A stretch of 28,739 nucleotides of DNA, taken from assembly GCA_009869945.1 (NCBI GenBank), contig WIXG01000655.1, positions 1 to 28,739 of the forward strand, in the 5' to 3' direction. Shown in pieces: positions 19,801 to 28,739 of this stretch. Both the position numbers and the translations under genes were made by a program. Under the pieces are notes generated by a model. The model did not search any database, was not told the origin of the DNA, and worked only from the letters and a program-made list of their open reading frames with translations. Each line of letters begins with the position of its first letter. The first letter of the stretch is position 1. The stretch comes from Mesaphorura yosii. Lineage: Eukaryota; Arthropoda; Collembola; Poduromorpha; Tullbergiidae.

Positions 19801-21075
19801 ATGTCCACTTTTATGCTCTTGATCCCTGCCATCCTCGCCTGCGCAGCGGGTTTCCTGCCGCTTCACCAGGCCGCTGGCATTATCTGTGGGCTCCCCCAGA
19901 GCCGGCACTGGATTTGGCTTGGCTTGTGTGCGCTCTGGGCAGTGTACGCACTCGTCTTGTTCTGTATAAACGCGTTCCTGGCACTGGACGTGTTTCTTTT
20001 CTTAAATCGGTCACTGTCGTTCATCAACAACGCGTTGACTTCAGAAGAGAACCAGGCTGAGTTGGTTGAGTCAAGGTGGAAGGTTCTGTACTATGTTCAA
20101 GGGTACTTTATCGCCTGCTGCGTGCTCACATTGGCGATGAGGGCCTGCATTTTGTGGAATGCGAGGCAACTTGCCAAACTTAGTTCAGCCTTGAGGACGT
20201 CACAGAGGCCGGACACAGAATGCGTACCATTCCCGGCAAGGCTGGTCTTGCTCGCTTAGTTTACTGCGCGTTTCCTCAACATATTGATCCCAATCGTCCG
20301 GGGTGGTGGGGGTCCCCAACTGGCCCTCTACCTCAATGTCCTGGTTGAGAGCTACTCGCTCAAGGTCGCGCTATGGGTCGCGTTCATGGTCATTCCCGAC
20401 AACATTCTGTTTATGATTACCTTCCAATTCGGGACTGGGCTCGTCTACAGACTTCTCCACAAATTCAATGGCTTTTGTGACCTGATCGAGGACAATTTTG
20501 AGTACCATGATCAGACCCAAATATTCGTGGCCACCCGCTCCGCGCCGCCCTGTGCTCGTGCAGAGGCTAAAAAGCTCCTGTCCACATTTTACGAATTGAC
20601 CGCACAGTTTGAGTGCTACAATCGCGTAATTGGTCCGATGCTTCTCCTCCAGTTTGCAACCTCTATTCTGATCTTAAGCTTTTTGACCACCGATGACCTT
20701 CTGTCCATGCTGCCCGAAGTGTTTATCCAAGTCCTGGCGCTGAGTTTCATCGAAATTGGGGCACACGTGCACGGGCAGATTCTGGGGCGACAGGAGGAGC
20801 TGCATCAGCGTGTGCAAATGGCAAAGGTCACGGAAAAGGGAAGGGAGACCGGGAAGGGGCAGATGTACTCGGGGATTGTGGGTGAGATCTTTGGATGGGA
20901 ATGGTGAATGTCAGGGTGCAGGTCATTCTGTGTCATCGACAGGACGCTCTACTCGTCGGTAAAGGAAAACAGTGCAAAGACTTAATGGACGAATTCTCCT
21001 AAACTTTGTTTCTTTTATTTGCAGATTGTCACTTTCATATTGACGTACGCCGTGCTCATGCTTCAGCTCAAGTAG
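19801..21075 (+). pseudogene. Gustatory-type chemoreceptor with an in-frame TAG
   Basis: The frame from ATG 19801 runs to TAG at 20257-20259 and continues in the same frame to 20907. It encodes several hydrophobic helices (IPAILACAAGFLPL, LGLCALWAVYALVLF, FIACCVLTLAM, ALWVAFMVIPDNILFMITF, IGPMLLLQFATSILIL). The end is rebuilt by a 57-bp intron 20865-20921 and a 66-bp intron 20959-21024, giving SFCVIDRTLYSS then IVTFILTYAVLMLQLK. That is the TYhhhhhQ signature at the end of arthropod gustatory receptors, so the family call is firm. Without the TAG the protein would be 383 aa, the normal length. Removing the TAG by splicing would need a 36-bp intron (20224-20259), shorter than any other here. 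I therefore read it as a nonsense allele or recent pseudogene; stop readthrough remains possible. Such receptors are ligand-gated cation channels of sensory neurons. Confidence 0.7.
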
Positions 21076-21255
21076 ATTCAACTTGAAGGTCAAGGTCTCA
21101 AAGTTTATAAGTTTTCAATTTTGCAATTGATTTGAGTTTTGTCAAGTTGGGTCCGACCATTGCACTTCTCAAGTAGACTGGGTCGAATGATTAACTTAAT
21201 GATGGCCAGGCGTATCGGAAGAATTCTGGTCAGAAAATCGCATTGATGGCACATC

Positions 21256-21997
21256 ATGCTAACATTTGCCCAAATTCTGCTCGTCTCCCTCTGCCTCGGC
21301 CCAACCGGCTGCTCTCAACTGAACCTGGACCACATGTCGACATGTTCGCTCCATCTGGTCCGCTACTCCAGCGACATCGACCTCTCTGAGTCCATCCTGC
21401 AATCCAGCCAACACACGCAGGCGTGGACAGTGACCAACGCCAGTAGTCAACAGATGCCTCTGTACGCACGACCTCCTGGGTCTCGGACGGCATCGTGGTC
21501 AACGTGAGCCTAAACCTCCACGAGTCTCTCGACTGTAACATCCACATCTTTCATTTCTCCCGTGTCCAAGCCAGGATATCTGGATGGACTGTGTCGTTGA
21601 TCAGCAGCTCACACTGATCACGTTACATGCCCTTCTGACGGCCGCCCATTGTCTCACAGGATCAGCCGACCCGAAAGCATATCGGATTGTGTTGACTCCC
21701 GGCAGCAGCGACTGTTGGCGCCAACGGAGCGAATCCCATACTCGAAAACTAACCTCATTCCATATCCATGACCAGTATGTTGACTCCAGGTTCGAAACGG
21801 ATATCGCCGTGCTCAAGATGGCTGACCCTGCGCACATTTTGGACCACGTGTACCCTGGATGTTTCCCCATTGGGGTGGAAAATCAAACCAGAGTGGTACT
21901 TCCTTGGTGGGGAAGGACAGCCCCGGAAAGACGCATAGTGCACCTTTGTCCAAGTCGGCAACTGCGTATTTTGTGTTGTTCATTGCTTATCTGTTAG
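21256..21997 (+). pseudogene. Trypsin-like (S1) serine protease remnant
   Basis: The piece starts with a signal peptide (MLTFAQILLVSLCLGPTG) and a domain with spaced Cys that continues in another frame as WVSDGIVVNVSLNLHESL, CUB-like. A second frame change leads to LLTAAHCLTG, the active-site His motif of S1 proteases, then FETDIAVLKMADPAH with the catalytic Asp, and YPGCFPIG. After that the sequence decays: the region that should carry the GDSGGP nucleophile is missing or unrecognisable, and only about 30 codons follow. I infer two frameshifts (near 21480 and 21590) and a 3' truncation. If genuine introns explain the frame changes the gene would still lack the Ser half. Confidence 0.6.
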
Positions 21998-22491
21998 ATT
22001 CACTTGACAACGACCGTGCTTATCAGGTCGAGTTGAACCAAACTGAAACGTTGTGGTGTGAAAAAGCTAAATAAAGTCGTTGCATTGCGAGCGATTGAAA
22101 AGTACACACACATTTGGAATACAAGCTTGGGCACATTTTCAGGTGCATAATTACGTGCATTGACGTACCACAAGTACCACTAACGCCGCATTTGTGTGGG
22201 ATTAATAACAGAATGTTCGAGATCTTTCCCGTGATGCTGGCGATAAATTCTTTACTCACTCAAGCCTTGACTGTCAACATAAAACCGTGAACGTCCGATC
22301 AACGCTCGGCTTTCGCACTACTGTCGCTTTCATTCTGCCGCAACGTAATGAATTTCAATCATTTGCAATCAACAGTCCTTGCCAGTGAAACGTCTTACTC
22401 GATATTACAGGTTCACCAAAGGAAATTTCGGTACATCAATTTTCAATTGTCAGCGCATTCCCAGTCACCCGAACAAATACAGGGTTTCATA
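21998..22491. other. Intergenic and 5' untranslated region
   Basis: Decayed sequence after the protease remnant, then the probable promoter and leader of the VHS-NYN gene. The frame of the first coding exon is open back to an ATG at 22348, but the residues before 22492 show no resemblance to VHS N-termini. Confidence 0.35.
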
Positions 22492-24708
22492 ATGGCAATG
22501 TCCATGTCTACTAAATTTGACAACTTGGTTGGTAAGTTTCTTTACCGTTGACGGTAATGTCGCAATCTGTGAAAAAAACGTTTCTTTCCCGTGATCCGCA
22601 TGATTGATAAATTCTACCTGTTCCTGGTTCTAATGTTAGAAAATGCCACGAACGAGAAAAATACAAATGACCAATGGGAGCTTATTATGAAGATTTGTGA
22701 CCTGGCTGCTCGGTCAATGGAAAATGCAGAAAATTGTCTTAAAGCAATTATCAGGAGACTGGGGCATCAGGACACACATGTTAAGCAGCAGGCGCTTACG
22801 GTACTGAACCAAAGTTTGTTATTCAACGCTGGCTTTTTCTAAAAATTAATTCGCTCCTGTAGTTGCTGGATTCGTGTGTAAGTAACTGTGGTCTCGTCTT
22901 TCGCTTGGAGATCGCCACGCCGTTCTTCGAGGAGGAATTTTTCAAGATTCTTCGACGCAGTGATAAGACCGTCCGAGACAAGCTATTTCGTTGCGTGGAG
23001 AGTTGGGCTTCATCGTATGAGCTCAAAAGTGAACCTCGTCTTTTACCCGTGCAAAAGTTGTACCATAAGCTGAAGTATCCTGGAGTAAAGACTTCATTCG
23101 AGACGTACGACGGGCATACGGATCAACCGGCCGTGTTTAACTCACAGGTCGAATCCGGAAATACTAGAATGGACTCGAATGACAGCAAGAAAGCAGCAGA
23201 ACTGGATGATTCTGACACGGACCTTGAGAAAGGTTATACAGCTTGGTCGGGATAATAAATGTCTGACAATTATTAATTATTGCCGCACGGCTCACAGTTC
23301 TTATCCGTATTTACAGCAATTAAATTATCGATGGAGGAATACCGGCGGAATCAGCCATTATTTACAACCGCAAATAGAACAGGAGACCATTCACCAGAAA
23401 ATACTGACCATTCTTCAGAGAATGGGAAGGTCAACGGGCTGAGCATGGATTCACAGCGAGGAGTCATTCAAGATAAACACGTGGGGATCTTCTGGGATAT
23501 TGAGAACGTCTCAGTACCAAGGAGGAAGTCAGTCAGCTACATAATTGCTCATCTTAGAAAGACATTCATTAAACGCCACAACCATCGTGAATTCGAGTTC
23601 ATGGTAGCTTGCGATGTCACCCGACTTTCGGACGTTATACGAAAAGATATCAACTTTGCAGGTTAGTAATGAATTGCTTGGTCTACTTTTAGGACGTTCG
23701 CACGAAAGGAACAATTCTGAGAACAAATTGGAATGTGAAGATACCAGGAACTTAACCTAACCTAACCATTTTAGGTGGAGTGAATCTAGTTCACGTAGAA
23801 ACTGGCAAGAATGCAGCTGACGCTAAATTGTTCGAAAATATCAAGAAATTTGTGGACGCTCACTGTAAGCTTAAGTTTTGTAAAATTATTCTTGACACAA
23901 ACGGATTATAAATTTTTTATTTTATTGTCCAGCACCAAATGCAGCTGTTGTGCTTATCTCCGGAGATAGTGACTTCGTGAATGACCTGCGAGCTTGCCAG
24001 ATGAGATTCCGGTCCCACATTACTTTGGTACACCCAACACAGTGTAAACCACAATTTGTGATTGGTTGGGATGAGACCTGCAAATTTGATGAGTTCTGCT
24101 CAATGGTTCCGGACAGGGACGCCACAAACAAGAATGGGTCACCGTCAGCAACTCAGAACATGGTTGCAGCTGCGGGCGGCTCTGCACATTACGAAGAACC
24201 AGCTCGGGCCGTTCCCAACCCGAGCCTGGGCCCAGTCGTTGTCGCACCAAGCACACCTAAAACACAAAAAAGGAAGAACAAGGCACCAAGCCATTCTAAA
24301 GTTATGGACATGTCTAATGTATCCTCTCGGGACAAAGTTCCAGCAGCGGCACCAGACGTCAGCGGATTGAATGTAACAACTCCTGCAAATGAGAAGATTG
24401 CAGCTGTAAACGGTCCCTCGTCCAAGTTGATTCTTAACGTAATGGGCCTGCCTGGCAAAATGGGTGAAGTGGAGTTGGCTAATATTTTGCAAACTGCTTT
24501 GGTCCAGGCTGGTGCTGCTGCAAAGGTCAAAATGATTAAAAATGGCCAGGCGTTTATCAGTTGCAAGTCACAGGAAAATGGAAACAAAGCAATCGAAGCG
24601 CTTGAAGGCAACAATAAAGTATTCGTGGGAAAATCTCTTCGCGTTTCGTATGCGAGGAAGATGCCCCTCGAGTCGGGTTCTCCAGCCACTCCAGCGTTTA
24701 AAATATAA
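22492..24708 (+). CDS. VHS-UIM-NYN-RRM fusion protein: STAM-like ubiquitin-binding module joined to a MARF1-like endonuclease (593 aa)
   Basis: Exons 22492-22531, 22640-22800, 22863-23232, 23317-23661, 23775-23864 and 23933-24708 (phases 1, 0, 1, 1, 1) give 593 aa. Residues 10-150 form a VHS domain like STAM: VENATNEKN, WELIMKICD, ENCLKAIIRRLGH, LLDSCVSNCGLVF. At 184-201, SDTDLEKAIKLSMEEYRR is a ubiquitin-interacting motif. An acidic linker leads to a NYN (PIN-like) nuclease resembling MARF1: VGIFWDIEN (Asp251), AADAKLF (Asp321), ISGDSDF (Asp347, Asp349), so catalytic acids are present, then a linker rich in Pro, Ala and Lys and one RRM (about 500-580). The LOTUS repeats of MARF1 are absent and there is no SH3 as in STAM. 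Half the UIM and the NYN start share one open exon, which argues against two adjacent genes. Intron 3 uses a weaker donor (g|gttata). Inferred role: cleavage of RNA at ubiquitin-marked sites or endosomes. Confidence 0.85.
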
Positions 24709-24718
24709 ATAATGCGGT

Positions 24719-24777
24719 TTTACAGCTCACATAATTTTTATTAAGTGGCTCTTAATAAAAATTATGTGATCTGTAAA
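24719..24777 (+). other. 27-bp near-perfect hairpin in the 3' untranslated region
   Basis: Left arm 24719-24745 and right arm 24751-24777 are reverse complements with one mismatch, around a five-base loop (tggct). It begins 11 bases after the stop of the VHS-NYN gene. Both strands contain AATAAA inside or at the edge of the arms (24754-24759 and 24776-24781 on plus), so it overlaps the polyadenylation region. Confidence 0.8.
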
Positions 24778-24781
24778 TAAA
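24776..24781 (+). terminator. Polyadenylation signal AATAAA
   Basis: Canonical hexamer 68 bases after the stop of the VHS-NYN gene, directly at the foot of the hairpin. A second copy lies inside the right arm at 24754-24759. Confidence 0.6.
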
Positions 24782-25338
24782 AGGAGAACGGAAAAGCGTC
24801 TTCGGTTTCGTTTCTGTTTACTTTTTTTTTTACTTTAAAATGTAAATCGATGATATCATGATCATTAATTAAAAAATCTTGGCTTTACACTTCACACGTG
24901 GAGAGGAGACCTGTTACCGAATGTCATTATCACGCATTAATGAGCTTAGCAGCCTGATGGGTTATGATGTTATGAATGAACCATGAACCAGGAATTCATC
25001 TAGCACTGTCACTTCATTTACTCCATTATAACACATAAGTGGGCACGTGCGTGGCCAGCTGGGAACATGCCACATGCTGATGCCCGGGCCTAAAATCTAT
25101 ATCTAACTCGACACTCGAAATTATAAAAGCGTAGGTAGATTCTGGATTATGGAACACGAAATCAATTCAAAATTCAGCATCTGCCAATCTATTGTCTTCA
25201 CGTCCCGGAGCAGGTCCTCAACAAATAAAATGACAAATGATAAATAACAATTCTCTGCCTTTACTCCTTACTTCATTGTTCATTCCTGGCATCCACGATT
25301 CAACTTTATTCAGATTCACCTATTTGGCCTAACTAACA
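24782..25338. other. Intergenic, AT-rich, with a TATA-box-like element
   Basis: No coding sequence recognised. TATAAAAG at 25122-25129 on the plus strand is a close match to a core promoter TATA box. A downstream cag|gtcctc near 25212 and a pyrimidine-rich ...attcag near 25312 could bound an intron. Together these would place the short frame at 25339 on a transcript. Confidence 0.3.
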
Positions 25339-25476
25339 ATGAATTTTGCAACGTTTGTGATGCCGGCCATTTCGCTCCTCATCGAGCATTTTGCGGAAAG
25401 ATGCCGTGCACTCGAATTCTTCACACTAGTCGCCTCCTTCAAAGAGTGGCTCGAACGAATACTCGCCACAGATTAG
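25339..25476 (+). CDS. Possible micro-gene, 45 aa
   Basis: A short frame with an adequate start context (aacaATGA) encodes 45 residues that form one amphipathic helix-rich chain (MNFATFVMPAISLLIEHFAE then EFFTLVASFKEWLERILATD). A TATA-like box lies about 215 bases upstream with possible splice sites between. No family is recognised, and a chance frame of this size is not rare, so support is weak. Confidence 0.2.
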   Translation: MNFATFVMPAISLLIEHFAERCRALEFFTLVASFKEWLERILATD

Positions 25477-25546
25477 CGAATTATTCAATTTGACCATTCT
25501 ATACTGTGTACTTAGTAAACTATACGACCACAATTTACATCACACA

Positions 25547-26122
25547 CTACACAATTGTAAAGGCCTGACCCCAGAGAACCAGCACAATTTTGGGCAAACT
25601 GTCGAGTTCACTGAGCCACAGTTTGAGCGGACGGCATGACTTGTTGACTCTCAGCAAGTGGCTGTCAGTTGCACAAAGACTCTATGCCCTTTCCAAGATC
25701 GATGGATTGTTGTGTCTGGATTTTTCTGAAATATAGAAATTTTTTGAAGAAAAGAACTGGAGACAGTCGTTGATTAAAGGTGAGAGGACATCTCTCACCT
25801 TTGGCACAAAACTCTTAGCAGAAACTGACCCAACCGTTGAAGAAGGATTGAATGACCCTAATTCGTAAAAGGCTATTACAAGTATGCTGTTGACGAATAC
25901 GGCGGAGAATACAAACATATAGACCATAACGCTGTACTGCGCCTGAAAATCATACTTCAGTTCATGTGAAGTCTCCCAAACCCCGAGTAGGATGGCCACA
26001 TTCAGAATCAGAGACACCGACGTAGTCAACCTCCAACGGAATATGACCCATTTCGATGTTGGGATCTCGTATTTCCCGTCCGCACTTAAGTAAATCGGAA
26101 TTAAGCCAGACCTCTCCTGCAT
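25547..26122 (-). pseudogene. Chemoreceptor pseudogene with internal deletion and stop
   Basis: Minus strand. The N-terminal part (GLIPIYLSADGKYEIPTSKW, FRWRLTTSVSLILNVAILL, then a helix FVFSAVFVNSILVIAF) parallels the start of the intact receptor upstream at 27664 (GLNPLLIDAQTRHARFSDTA). TAG at 25682-25684 interrupts, and the same frame continues into NKSCRPLKLWLSELDSLPKI and a hydrophobic end before TAG at 25547-25549. CRPLKL corresponds to the NCRPIKV loop close to the C-terminus of the neighbour. The central helices are thus missing: about 190 codons remain of roughly 400. Read as a tandem duplicate that lost its middle and gained a stop. Confidence 0.6.
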
Positions 26123-26377
26123 GCCGCGTTAGCCTTGACATTGTCTACCCTAATTCTCTACCATAGCCAACTCATTTCATATTTAAAGCTCCAATTGCTC
26201 CTTTCCTTAACGGCCGTTAGCGCAAAACCGCACTGTGATTAATTTATTAATTTTCCTCCAAAGGAAATTTAAAGGAGTACGAAAACGTAAAGCTCATTTC
26301 ATTTTAATCGCACAATTTACTTTACTCCAATGTGAATACGTCAAAGGATGCCATCAAGTGGAGAGGATTTATAATGC
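26123..26377. other. Spacer between chemoreceptor copies
   Basis: AT-rich, nothing coding recognised. Should contain the 3' end of the intact receptor and the former promoter of the pseudogene. Confidence 0.35.
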
Positions 26378-27664
26378 CTATTGAAATGGAAAGGTACAGA
26401 GTAGGAAAATTGTCCTGTCGATGATCGTATCCCAATAGACTAAAAAGGAGGTTTCGTTACAGACATATGTGGAACTAAACAGAACTTTAATCGGACGACA
26501 ATTCCTGAGATGTCTCCTCGTTATTTGCCAGGACTTGCGGCCAGTTCGGGGCTGACTGAAACACTCGCTATTCCAGGTGGCCAGAAGACTTGCACTGGAT
26601 GTTTGTAGCTTGCCCAGTCTATCCAGCATGAATGCTACGAACAATCCGATGATGACGAATATAGTCAGGAACGCGAGTCTCTCATGAATCGGACCGTTGG
26701 AGCCACACGCGAAGTACAGCGAGACAGATGAAACGAGCAAGCTGGCGACAGTTCCACCAGACATCAAGTGGGATGCGAATCCAAAATAGGCTTTTGTGAC
26801 TAACTTCAGACTTTGATATGCCTGGACCAATTCTACGGTCATTTTGTTCGAATTCTTCAGCAACGATTGACTCCGCAGTTTGATACAAAGTAGATCCAAG
26901 ATGAACGAGACAAGTGTCACACTCCAGATGACCACGCTTCCCCATCGAACAAAGAAGCAGACGATCGCGTACATGTACATACATATTGCCAAAGCTGTGA
27001 GCAGCTTCGTTATACTCTCCTCAAACTGCAAGCCGAACTTGTGTAGCAATCCTTCGATCCCGATGGTTGCATACTCGAAGTAGTAGAGCATTCCCAGGGC
27101 AAATACCGGTGGCCAGACCCAGACAGTCAGAATGTGGATGAAGTTCAACAATTTTTGGAGCCTGTCGCTGACCAAGAGTTCTTGCTGCTTTTCCTGTGGT
27201 GTCCAATATTTTGCAAATGAACCTAAACGAACAAAGGACGACTATAAGATCACTACTGTCACTTGATTTGGGGCATTCTTACCCTCCACATATCGTTCAT
27301 GCAGTCTGAATAATGAGTTGATGAAGTAGGGCACAGACGCTGCCGATCTGGACCAGCCAAGCACGTAGTCTACAAACATTGCGATGGAATGAACAGTCAT
27401 GGTCACGGCTGAGTAGAGTGCAGTGGAATTTGGCACCACGCCCGCGACTGCCAAATTGTAGGCTTCGTATGTTACAAGCCAACCAAATGGAAATAAGGCA
27501 AAATTGATCAAGAGATTGGCCCTATAGTGAACCCAGAATGCGGCAGTATCACTGAATCTGGCATGGCGTGTCTGTGCATCGATTAGTAGAGGATTTAGTC
27601 CCAACGCATGAGTAAGCCGAAATGACCTGTGGGAGTAGTTCAGTGTGGCTGCTGTGAAAGCCAT
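26378..27664 (-). CDS. Gustatory-type seven-transmembrane chemoreceptor (408 aa)
   Basis: Two exons on the minus strand, 27664-27283 and 27222-26378, join at gag g|gtaaga ... gtttag|gttc (60-bp intron, phase 1) to give 408 aa, the usual length of insect-type gustatory receptors. About seven hydrophobic stretches are visible, among them ANLLINFALFPFGWLV, VWPPVFALGMLYYF, LLTALAICMYMYAIVCFF, VVIWSVTLVSFILDLL, GGTVASLLVSSVSLYFA, LAFLTIFVIIGLFVAFML and a last one near the C-terminus. LRNCRPIKVLFSS precedes TM7, as in the related copies in this window. No signal peptide is expected. These receptors have an intracellular N-terminus and work as ligand-gated ion channels in chemosensory cells; the ligand cannot be deduced. 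The C-terminus lacks the TYhhhhhQF motif seen at 21025-21075, so the two belong to different subfamilies. Confidence 0.75.
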
Positions 27665-28739
27665 CTATGTCAACCACAATGAGCACTAACTTTGTCCTGC
27701 TTTGCTGAATTTCCAAACCTGAGACTACAGACAGCACAAATCGTGCAGGGCTACTGGCCAAGGTTATGACAGAAACAGACTGAAACACACGCAAGCATTT
27801 TACTGCTGAATAAGACATGAAGGTACGAATAATTTATTGATTATCTGTTTACTAACTTAGGTGTCCTGCATGAGCATTGGATTGGTTTTATTTTTAAATG
27901 AATGTCAGGAGCTGAAAAACTCGTTTTCGTTAAAAATGCGGTCGGCTCCCCGTCTCGTTATTGGCATTTATACAAAGTCCAACTTGCAACTCAACTTGTT
28001 GAGTCTGTCCGGAGCAGGTTCATTCGTTATCTATTGCAACTCAAGGTTAGAATTCGTGCAAAATTTATAACATCAAAATGGTCAACTTCAATATGCAATA
28101 AAACACGGAGACTGAGCATTTATAGTTGGCAAGGTTTCTAGCAAAGCCTCTGCATTTTACATTAGTACTTCTCATCGGCTCATACTGAACACAATTTCCT
28201 TTATTTGCAAATTTCACAAATTAAAATGGGAGAGATGCTAGCACAGGATTTCCAAGGCACGGCACCCGATTTCTAAATATCTCCGCCTCGTTCACGTTCA
28301 CATTTTTTGCAGCTACCCTGTCTGATGAGGATCCGGGAGATTATCCAGTCAAATGCACTCGCTCTGAACCGCTGAGATGTTTTGAAGGACGATGTTCGAA
28401 GTCTGGCCCACTTGCTACCACAAAAAATTGAACGCAAAACGGACGCAGAAAGAATCAAATTTCTCTGGCCGTTTATTATGATTTTGAGTAGGCGAGTAAG
28501 AGACAGAGAGAGAAGACCGATCTAGCCAACAGGCGAAAGAGCAGTGAAACGAAACAAGAGCATGACATGAGACTTTAACTTAGGAAGGGAAATGAATGAG
28601 ACGAGTCACTTTGACTGAAGGTCTAGGTGACTAGCCTGAGAATCCTTAATTAGAGTATTAAATTATATTTCTAGACATCGTATGATATTTACAAATTTTA
28701 AGATTATTTCAATTAAGTTGCACTGGAAGTTGTTGCGAC
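27665..28739. other. Terminal region without recognised genes
   Basis: Just over 1 kb, AT-rich, upstream of the intact receptor. Small frames exist on both strands (for example 27861-28070 and 28273-28458) but none has family features, good splice context or helical receptor signatures. A short purine-rich GA run lies at about 28497-28520. No tRNA or rRNA was seen. Confidence 0.4.

Noticed and set aside
20904..20921. An 18-bp intron in the receptor gene that would give a good WSFCVIDR join.
   Set aside because: Too short to be spliced. The in-frame 57-bp alternative from 20865 is realistic.
22492..23255. Reading the VHS part as a separate STAM gene ending at the TAA of 23253-23255.
   Set aside because: It would cut the UIM in half. 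Splicing at 23232 restores a textbook UIM in the correct frame and leads straight into the nuclease exon.
23754..23768. Short CCTAA repeats resembling arthropod telomere repeat (TTAGG).
   Set aside because: Only two to three units, placed just before a splice acceptor, where CTAAC-like branch-point sequence is expected.
1..28739. CRISPR arrays, bacterial operons, attachment sites, tRNA or rRNA genes.
   Set aside because: None seen. The intron-rich gene structure and poly(A) signals mark this as eukaryotic nuclear sequence.

Overview
This window is nuclear DNA of an animal, very probably an arthropod. Genes are split by short GT-AG introns (57-113 bp where I can place them confidently, except one inferred 176-bp intron), AATAAA signals follow several stop codons, and there are no operons. 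An animal-type GH9 cellulase, a cluster of very divergent seven-transmembrane gustatory-type receptors and short introns together suggest a springtail (Collembola) or a close relative. That taxonomic guess is inference only.

Layout. (1) 0.45-3.6 kb: two small three-exon genes with the same intron phases, apparently divergent tandem paralogues of unknown function, with a chemoreceptor-like fragment between them. (2) 4.2-6.9 kb (+): a complete PANK4-type gene (pantothenate-kinase fold plus DUF89 phosphatase), tail to tail with (3) 7.1-9.2 kb (-): a complete white-type ABCG half transporter. (4) 10.0-11.9 kb (+): a membrane-anchored carboxylesterase with an intact catalytic triad. (5) 12.3-12.6 kb (-): a small helical protein of unknown function. 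(6) 13.2-15.2 kb (-): a decayed ankyrin-repeat gene with several frameshifts and a stop, abutting (7) a degenerate Ty1/copia pol fragment at 15.2-16.1 kb. (8) 16.3-18.9 kb (-): two secreted hydrolases, a GH9 endoglucanase and an intronless PAF-acetylhydrolase-like SGNH esterase. (9) 19.8-21.1 kb (+): a gustatory-type receptor carrying an in-frame TAG. (10) 21.3-22.0 kb (+): remains of a trypsin-like protease. (11) 22.5-24.7 kb (+): a six-exon gene whose product joins a STAM/HRS-type VHS domain and a ubiquitin-interacting motif to a MARF1-type NYN endonuclease domain and an RRM. (12) 25.5-27.7 kb (-): a chemoreceptor pseudogene and an intact two-exon chemoreceptor. The last kilobase has nothing I can identify.

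The standout is the VHS-UIM-NYN-RRM gene. The second half of the UIM and the catalytic NYN start lie in one uninterrupted exon, and all intron phases agree across the gene. This looks like a real fusion of ubiquitin/endosome recognition with an RNA-cleaving module. A 27-bp, nearly perfect hairpin containing polyadenylation signals starts 11 bases after its stop codon. The remaining intact genes appear to be independent housekeeping, transport, detoxification, digestive and sensory loci rather than one pathway.
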